This document shows positions 46,001 to 55,000 of a DNA stretch of 64,000 nucleotides, piece by piece; position 1 is the stretch's first letter; each line of letters opens with the position of its first letter. Source of the stretch: Nautilus pompilius (Eukaryota > Mollusca > Cephalopoda > Nautilida > Nautilidae); contig JACATO010000086.1 of NCBI GenBank assembly GCA_018389105.1, positions 1,021,501 to 1,085,500 on the forward strand, given 5' to 3'. Below the pieces are notes generated by a model. That model searched no databases. It was given only the letters and a program-made list of their open reading frames with translations, and was not told the DNA's origin. A program made the translations under genes and the position numbers.

Positions 46001-49000
46001 AATTGATCAAGCTACATCATATGGGCTTTTTTTTTTTTTTTTTCAAACTGAAGCTAAGAACTTTCTAAGAAAATAAAAACTATGAACCAGGCTTTGGTTC
46101 CACTTGGGAGATGGCATCATACCCACCTCAAAAAAACAACAACAGCAACAAACAGTATCTCTAGGCAAGACAAAGATTTGCCCATGGCCAGTCCATAACT
46201 GAGCTGTTTGACTGGAACAGTCATCTCTCCAAAAAAAAAGTGAATGGCAAGAAAGTTCATCTTCACTCTAGATTTTAGTTGTCACTATTCATTTCTGTCA
46301 AAGGAATCAACAGGACCTTCCATCTTGTGTTAGTGACTGATTTGAAGACAAATGACTGTTGAAGTTAAAGAATCCAGACATGAATCTGTAATTGTTATTT
46401 TCTAGCCAAAATAATCTCTCTTTTTCAACAAGGCCAGCATCTTTTAAGATGAGTTCTGCATCCATCTGCATGCAGGATATTGTCAGAACAATTTTCTAAT
46501 ATGGCAATAAGGATCATTAAGCCAGACAGTGTAAATGGATAGGAAAATATCCATGATGTTGACTTTTCTAAGAGAAACCAAAGATGAAGACAACTTCATA
46601 GGTGGGAAAATAGGAGCCTATGTGAAGCAGAATAAAGATAAATATCTGATATACATATTCCTATTTGGTGAGAACTTCCATCCCACAGGTAAAGACGAGT
46701 TCTTGTACTACCAGATTGATTACTTATCAGAACATGCAAATGTGATAGAGAGGATACTTACAGCATTGAGTTTTCTCCTGAAGGCCAGGAATTTATTTAA
46801 AAGACAACTAAGATATAACTCACTGTGTAAAGTTTCTGAAGGTTGGTGTCCACAGAAATCTCTCAAAGTCTTATGACCTGAAAGATGGTAATGAATCCCA
46901 CTGAATTTCACACCATGCTATACAACACAACAGTCTAATACACTTTTAAGGAGATATTAGTGCCACAAATAACAATTTTAAATAGAATAAAATATAGCTA
47001 CAAAAAGTATCTGGACTGATAAATAATAAAAACAATTTTAAACATTTAAAATGGTGTTGTTTTTAGAATATGCCATAATGCACTAAATAGATTTTTAAAA
47101 AAAAGAATTCTCTGGAAATTATACTCTTTGGACATTTGTGTCAAGAAGAATTGATTATTATTTTTTTTCCAATTCAGAAAGATGGTAGCTGTTATGGCCT
47201 GCTACTACATTTTCCTGCAGGGTATAGTATGATATCCTGGTGGATGAATATGTAACCAGCAGAATTTAGATGTCAGTCAGTGAGCCTGTTTTACCTCCAT
47301 TCTGTTTAACACCATTGCTTTGTCACTTGGTTGTTAACATGCTGGGCCAGCAGCCTTACCAACCCTTCTTCAGATTCAATCAACTAGTGAAAGATTGACT
47401 TATCTGAAGACTACAGATCTCCATTGTGCAAGGGATCTGCCAGTACATGTGTTGCACCAGGTCCACAGTCTATGCAGAAGTCATTTCACAATGCTTTGAC
47501 TTAGCGATCTTGAAGCTGAAACAACTAAAAGGGATTGTTGATGATTACTTCAGATTTGACAGACATCGGCCCTTCTATGCATGCTATGATGATTTATTCC
47601 ATGCACACCACTTACAGATGGTAAAAAAAGATCAGTGGCAGTGCAGTGTATAGACTGGCTGATACCTCATTGGCCAACTAACCCTGGATAAATGGCACAA
47701 CATTATGGCTACCACATGCTTTTAGCATCACTTTCTAAGGCAATGAATCTGCCTACCCCAGCATTTATGGCAACAACAATGGCCAGATATATAAATCATC
47801 GAGCTCAAATTATTTTAGAGGGAATCTGTATCTACAAGCAGTTTGCAAGCCATTCTTTAGAACAAAGATTTTGCTCCAATTTAAGGTTGACACTTCTCCA
47901 TTGTGGTTCAGAAACTATTATGGACTGTACTTTTGTTTGTTGACTTGATACAAAAGAAGTAACTAGCTGTTATAGATTGTTAGGAAGGAGACAAAGAAAA
48001 AGTAGCTCTTTGTATAATCTTGAGGTTGGTTTGATAATAAACTAAACGTATTCTTAGATTGCTGTCTCCTACTCATATCTTTGCTTTAACCCAGTGCTCT
48101 GTACATACCAGTACTATAAATTTTCCATATAAATCTTTCTTTGTGCAAATAAATAGTTATGCCGCTTGTCTTTTATTATGCTTTTTTCCCTCTTCTTTTA
48201 TTCCGAAGAGAAGAACAAAGCAAAGAGAGAAAAAACAAAGAGAAAACTGTTGGTTCCAAACTGGACGAGAGAGGCAGTGATATGAAGAAATTTGGGAAAG
48301 AATCAAGTAAGTCAGCAGAAGACTGTAACTTATTTTGTATTTATTTATTAATACTTGCTTGGTTTGTTAAGATTGTTGTGAAGGTGCTGACATCACTTGT
48401 TTAGACTAGGCAAATTCCATCACTAGTGTGTGCATAATTGGTGATACAGCTACCATGTGACAATGGCTAAGCTGTTCAGACCTTAGTTGGAAATGTCTAG
48501 TTGTGTGCTTAGGTGATATAGCTCAGCTAGCAAGTGTAGAAAGTTCTCTGCTAGAATCTTGTTGGATGTGAGATGTGAAACAGGGTAGTTAGACACCCTC
48601 TTCCCCCCCCAAATTGCTTCTGGTTAAGTTAATAGTAATGTTTTTTTTTTGACTAGACATTAGTTAGCTGTCAGCAGTATTTGATTCTCTAAAACCACCT
48701 GTTCAACATGCCCTGTTGTCAACCTAACTCTGTGAGCATGTGTTCACAAAGATTGCTGATTTCAAAGTGCTACAGCTTTCAGCTTCCTATCGCAACATCA
48801 TTTATAGCAACTTTCCTACATTGAGATACATAGTGAAACATATCTACAAAGATGGAGAAGTCTCACGCCCAGTACAAAACCGGCTTTAGCGGTCACAAGA
48901 AATTTGCATTGTTTCTGCTGGTGAGTAGAGCTGAAATGTCAGATGCAGCAGAAGATGTTAATTCACAGCATTTGGATGACATGTAGCTTGGTTACCTGTT

Positions 49001-52000
49001 TAGTGTGTCTGCCTGCTTCCCAGTGCAAGTCTTCCTGTGCAGTTTTTTTTTTTAAACATAACGTAGAAAATTAATGAAAGTGTATTTATTTTCTGTCAAG
49101 CTTGCAGAATGTGTTTTTGGTGTTCTGGCTAATTTGTAGAACTCAGACTAGAAAAAAAGCAACAAAAGTGTATGTTGTGGGAGAGTTTGATACGAAATTT
49201 TCCAAAGTAGCGAAGAGTGGGCATCTCTCAGACCAACCCACTGAACTGTGGTCTGGATCTAGCGTTTACCCTCTTTATATTTTCACTTTGTCCCCACTTA
49301 GGTACCAGTTTGTTAGCGTGCTTTCTAAAGTGATCATTGGAATTGTGGAATCTTTCAAGTGTTTTGTCTTGGCACAGATACAATCACTGTTATATTGCAG
49401 CCCTCTCGGTTTTTATGAAGGAAACCATTGGGATTTTGTTTTAGAATTTTAATTGACAAATATCTGTCCTGTAATTTAACTTTTGCGGCTCTCTGCATTT
49501 TCTAGAAACCTTCAGTTGTGATACAAGGACTGAGAATAAAAGTTGTGCACTAAACTGAAATACAAATCTGAATTCTACACTATGCTTTTGTCTTTTTTTT
49601 AACTTTCAGAAAATAATTCAGCCAGTAATCCTATACCACAGTCACAGAAAGCCCCAGTTCCTGGAGGTCAGCAGGTGTTAAACAAATTCAACACTAATGT
49701 CTTTTACAACTCTGCACGTACAAGCCGACAGCAGGCTCATCTAATTGACAAGAGTGCAGCTTCCGTGGTGAGTGCTGCTTGTTGACTGAATTCTCTTATT
49801 AGTCATCTTGATTAGTTAAACAAGTTCTGTGACCAATGCCAAGGATTTGTTTAGAGTTGCTCACCTCCCACTTGAACCTGTACCATGATTCTTGTTGGTG
49901 AAGTCTGATCACCATCTGTGGCCAAGATGTTGTTAGGGTTAAAGAAGCCAGTTTGGATCAAGTAAAAAAATAAAGACTGCCATTTACTTGCATCAGACTA
50001 AAAATGTTTGCAGTATTTCTGATAACCTAAAGCAGTCCTCCTCCTCTTGTGCAGTTTCCATTCACTAAGCTAAACAGCTCAAGGTTAACTGTAAAAATTC
50101 TATAGTCTGAACTAAATATTCTTATATATTCCTAAAATATGTAGCTTCCCCTCGGGGTCTGGGATGGTTTGTGAAAGAAGAGAATAATGATAGTTGACTT
50201 CTCTTGTGGGCTGCTCACTATCCATCCTGTGGTTATACTTCCTCCTGAGTTTCAGTTGTGCTAGCTTCCCTTACTTTCTTGTTGGTCTCAACATTGGCCT
50301 CTTTCACCATGTTGATTCTCTGACTTGGCAGTTATCCATGTCTGTTCCTTTAGCTCTTGTGGATACAGTTCCCCTCTTTGGTCTCTGATTACATGTGCTT
50401 TTCTTTCATGGACCTCTCTATTTGGTCCCCTTTGTATCATCTATGCTGACTTCCTGTACTCTCTGGAACTTCTGTTTGTGGCTGCTTCTGGCTCTATGCT
50501 AAAAGTATATATTTTTGGGAACTTATAACTTACCTTTTCAACAAAAAAAAACTTTTGTAACAAAATCCTTGCTTACCCTTACCAACCTTATCTCACTCCA
50601 CCCTTGTGTCCCCTCATTCAGCCTACCTTCTGTGGGGACTCACCCCTGGAAGCCTATGGAGAGGCTGAGAGCAGCTGACTACTTCTGTTCTCTTCTTCAC
50701 TTTTGATCAATACTTTAGACTCTGGTTAGCTAGAGATTTGAGTGGCTAGATGTAAGCCATAGGTAACTAATTTTTTTGTAAAAATACCTTTTCCTCTGAA
50801 AAAAATAATTTTTCAGAACTTCATTTAAAGTCTTCTTGGTAAACAAGAACCAACCATTCAACTCATTTTATTTTATACTCCATGTACACTTTACAATAAC
50901 AGACCAGTTTTGTTTGGTGTCATTAGATACTTTCATTTCCTGTAGGTGTGATAATAAACCAACTAAAATGATTAACTTGCTATTCTGCTTGATGCATTCC
51001 TAACAATGGTTGTCCTTTCTCCTCTACATCTTTATTTCCCCACTGAGCTGGTGTTGGCTGCTGCAGCTCTCCATGAACTCAGACTTCTGCTGGCACTGCT
51101 CCTGCTTGCTAGACTTCCCCTGATGTTTGTTTTTTTTTTTAATACGAGGTCTCTGCATTGCAGATCTATTCCCAAGAGCGTGTGTTGCCTTCAGAAAAAC
51201 AGCTTCCCATTGGTGGGCAGTCCTGGCTGAAAGATGGTCAGCAAGGTCACCATGCTGCTGCAGCAGACTCCCGTTTTGTATCTCCAGCACAGCCATCGGT
51301 TTTACAGCAGGGCTTACCTTTAAACCACAAGTTGGTCAGTGTGAGCCGGCCAGAACAGTTTCGACTGGTGGGCCATCCATCATCTGTGGTCAATTTATCG
51401 CACTGCATGCAGCCAATCAACAGCCCAGTGCAACCACCTTCCCCTTGCCTGGCTCTGCCTTTGACGACTGCATATGCATTCCTTCCATTCTCACCTGCAC
51501 ATCAGCAAGCCATGATACCAATGCTCCAGACACGTCCCCCACTGACACTGCCATCACCAGAAGGCGCCAATCAAATGCAGGGCCAGTTCACTCAGGTACC
51601 TTGTCTAATACTCTTCTTTCACAAGGATTCGAAACTCCTGCCAGTGTTCCTCTCTTACTTGGGAAAACACTTTATTACTAAATAATGGGAAAGTTAACTT
51701 GGCAGTAAATGGTAACTTTACCAAGAATCTTATATTTCACGCTTTGAGCTCCATTCTCCTGTGAAACTTTTAAAATCATTCAGCTTCATTTGCATTTGCA
51801 GGTATATTTAAAAAAATAATATATGACTCTACTATATACTGTACTTTTGTCTGAAAAAATGTTAATGTAAATTGAAAACAAATTTTGATAACACAATGCT
51901 GACAGGATTAGGATATAGGAATTAGACCACATTTTGGTTGGCCAGTTATTTTAATTTGAAGATGGTCTCCTAAAAATGTCTGTCTGTTCTTATTTAATTC

Positions 52001-55000
52001 CAGTGTAATGTTGAGATGGAAAGAGTTGTCACCAGTCTTTGTTTTAATGATTAATAAAGAAAAAAGCTAAACTGACATAGCCATGAGGCTAGAGGTCAAA
52101 CCAGACCAAGCCAACACTTTTACTGATTATGGCTTATGCAAGTGCCCCCAAGGGAAGAGAAACAGCTATCAGTATAATTCTCTAATTGATTAATACTGTC
52201 ACCATTAGCTCCACTTGATGGTAATTTATTCTACTCATTAACAATTTGGTACTTAAAAAAAAGAAAACTTTCTTATATATAGTCACCCTGAAATCTTAGC
52301 TAATTTGTAATTATATTCATTAGAATTAGCAGTTCTAGAGATGAAAAAATGTCCAGATGCTAAAACTCCTAGTCATTCTGAAAGTCCATACTAGGTCCTT
52401 CCTGTTTAAGTCACGTTCTACTGTAGAAATGATAGACTATGAAAAGTATTATCATTGTAATATTGAAACATGGTTAGCAGGTAATTATCACTGTCCTTAG
52501 AAACCAGACATTACTGATTGGATTTTTGCTTTTCCATGATAAATAGATAGTATGCAGAATGTGTCAATAAAAGTATAGTTGAAATATTGTTCATAAGGGT
52601 TCCTCATAGTATTGGATTAGGTTTTAAAGAACTGGTAGTAATTGGTTTTTAGTCTAGTGAAGATGTAATTTTGTTTCATATAAAATTAGCATTTTTGACT
52701 TTTCTACCAATTATGCAACATAAGTTGTTGAAAATCTTTCCCTTATATAAAACCTAGAAATGCAGCATCACTGGAACAGTTAGCTCTCTGACAGACTAAT
52801 TTGTGTGTTTTTATAGCCATCAAGAACACAGCATATTGGCTACATGGGTCATCAGAGGAAAGCTAGAGAAGCTGACAAAAGCTTAAGTGAGTAGCGTTTT
52901 TTTCTTTCTACTTTAGAGTTAACTGCTGCATAAACTAATCATTTTGGCTACTTTTTAATAATTTTATAGCTTTGACGATCTGAACCCTTTTACATTCAAC
53001 TTTTCTTATTTTCTCAAAACTGCCAGCCAGTGCTTGTACCACTGCACAGCTGACGCAGTATTCTTTTACACTCTCAATACATCCTACTGCTGATTGTTTC
53101 TTTTTTAGATGCCTTATGTTCAAAGGAAATTGCAAAGATAATTTTTCAGTGACATGTATTTTTTCATTGTGCCCAAAAGTTTCAGTAGTTTGTTTGCAAA
53201 TGGGACAAGAAAATGTCACAGACACACACCACATTTTTTATGTAATTTATACAGTGGACAGAGATATTGTAGATGCAATGCCATAGTTGATAGGTTTTGG
53301 TTTTGTTGAATTGAAGCCATTTTTTTGTCAAGCAATAATATCTCTAGTCTAGGGTCCAAATGAGTACAATGGCAAGCAATTATCTAAAGACTTTCAAATA
53401 AAAATAGCAAAGGTTTGTCTGTTATGCTTCTAGACAGGTGAGAGGAATTCAGCAATGCACTTGTCCATGCCCTAAGCTGGGAAAACTTTCACTGAGCAGC
53501 AGCAGAAATACTCGTATGACTGACTCCATTCAATCAGGATGTAATTGAAACAACAAAAATGCTGTCTAGGGAACATAGAACATTGCCTCTGTTATGGAAG
53601 CAGTTGACAAGCTTTTAAGATGTGCCGCTTGTGAACTGAAAGTTTGTTCATGATAAATACTTGAAAAAATGATGACTTTCACTTTGTAGTGTTACACATT
53701 GAAAGAAACAAGTAACGACTGGGTTCAGAAGTGATAAAGTATGTTACTGCCAGCCGATGAGGATATTGCCGTGAGATAGAGGAATGTACAAAGTTGAAAA
53801 ACAAGTTGAATGATTTCTGCAGACTAAGATAAAAACGTGGAAAGGTGTAATATCTGAAACCATCTCACCTAGGCAGCCGACCAAAAGGTCTGTAAACAAG
53901 CAGCTAATCTACTGAGGCCCATCATCAGTTGAACTTTATCATCATCTCTAACATTTCTAGCTATGAGGAGCCTACCATTCCAATTGGGTGCAGCAGTTAG
54001 CTTTGGTGCATCAATATTCCAACAAGCAAATCCTTATTCACCTGAAGTATTGAGAAACTGGTCTGGATTGGAACCTCCTTAACCAGAAAAGGTAATAAAA
54101 TTAACAGCAATGGCCAGAGGCTCACCTTTCTCGCAGATGCAGAATATTTTGAACATTCACTAACATCAGCTGCCAGGAAGATGGAATAAGTGGGCAACAT
54201 GTTGACCAATCTGAATGAAGGATTTATACACCAGAACTAAAATTTTGCATTTGTTTAATGTTTTGGTTAATTACTCTCAACATTCTGTTTGCTTTGCTTG
54301 TAGCTGAATCACAGTTCACTTATGAGATCCTTTTCTGAAATTACATTTTCTGATTTTATCCATATAATAATAATGATTATAATTATCTCTCTGGATAGTT
54401 GGACATTTTTTAGCATTGAATTCCTTTTCCCACTTAACTGATCCATCTAATTTATTCAGATTGATCTGAAAATTACTCCCATTCTATTCAGTATTGACAC
54501 TGGCATGTATTTTAGCATTGTCTTCAAATGTTTTAAATTCTAACATTTACTGCAGCATTGATACCATAAATTCAGAAGAATAGTGGACCCCAAACTGATT
54601 CCTGTGGTTTGGTTGATTGATTTTAAGGAATTATCTGGATTTACTTGAAAACTTTGGTTGAAATCTCTGAACTAAACTGGACAACTAATTTTAAAAAACA
54701 ATTAGTTTGAAGATTTCTTGGCAAACCACTGTTCTGACTTCAGAAGTCTACAGACATCTCATAGCTGGAAGGCGTGGGATTATTAGCCTTGGTGATCAAG
54801 TGAGTTACTCAGGTACAGCTGGCGGCTCTTGAGCAGGGGCCAGGGTGCATGTCAATCAAGAATTATTCACAGGGCACACAGGAAACTCTTCAATTTTAGA
54901 TGTTGTAGGAAACCCACATAGCTGGCTGATAACAAAGAATGAAAAGGAACCATGCCAGGGAGGTAAACCAGACCAAACCAGTCTTTGGTTGTGATTCAAA

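Noticed and set aside
51024..51681. 184-codon plus-strand ORF and a minus-strand ORF over TUT exon 26
   Set aside because: The other plus frame continues the TUT reading phase with proper splice sites; these are shadows.
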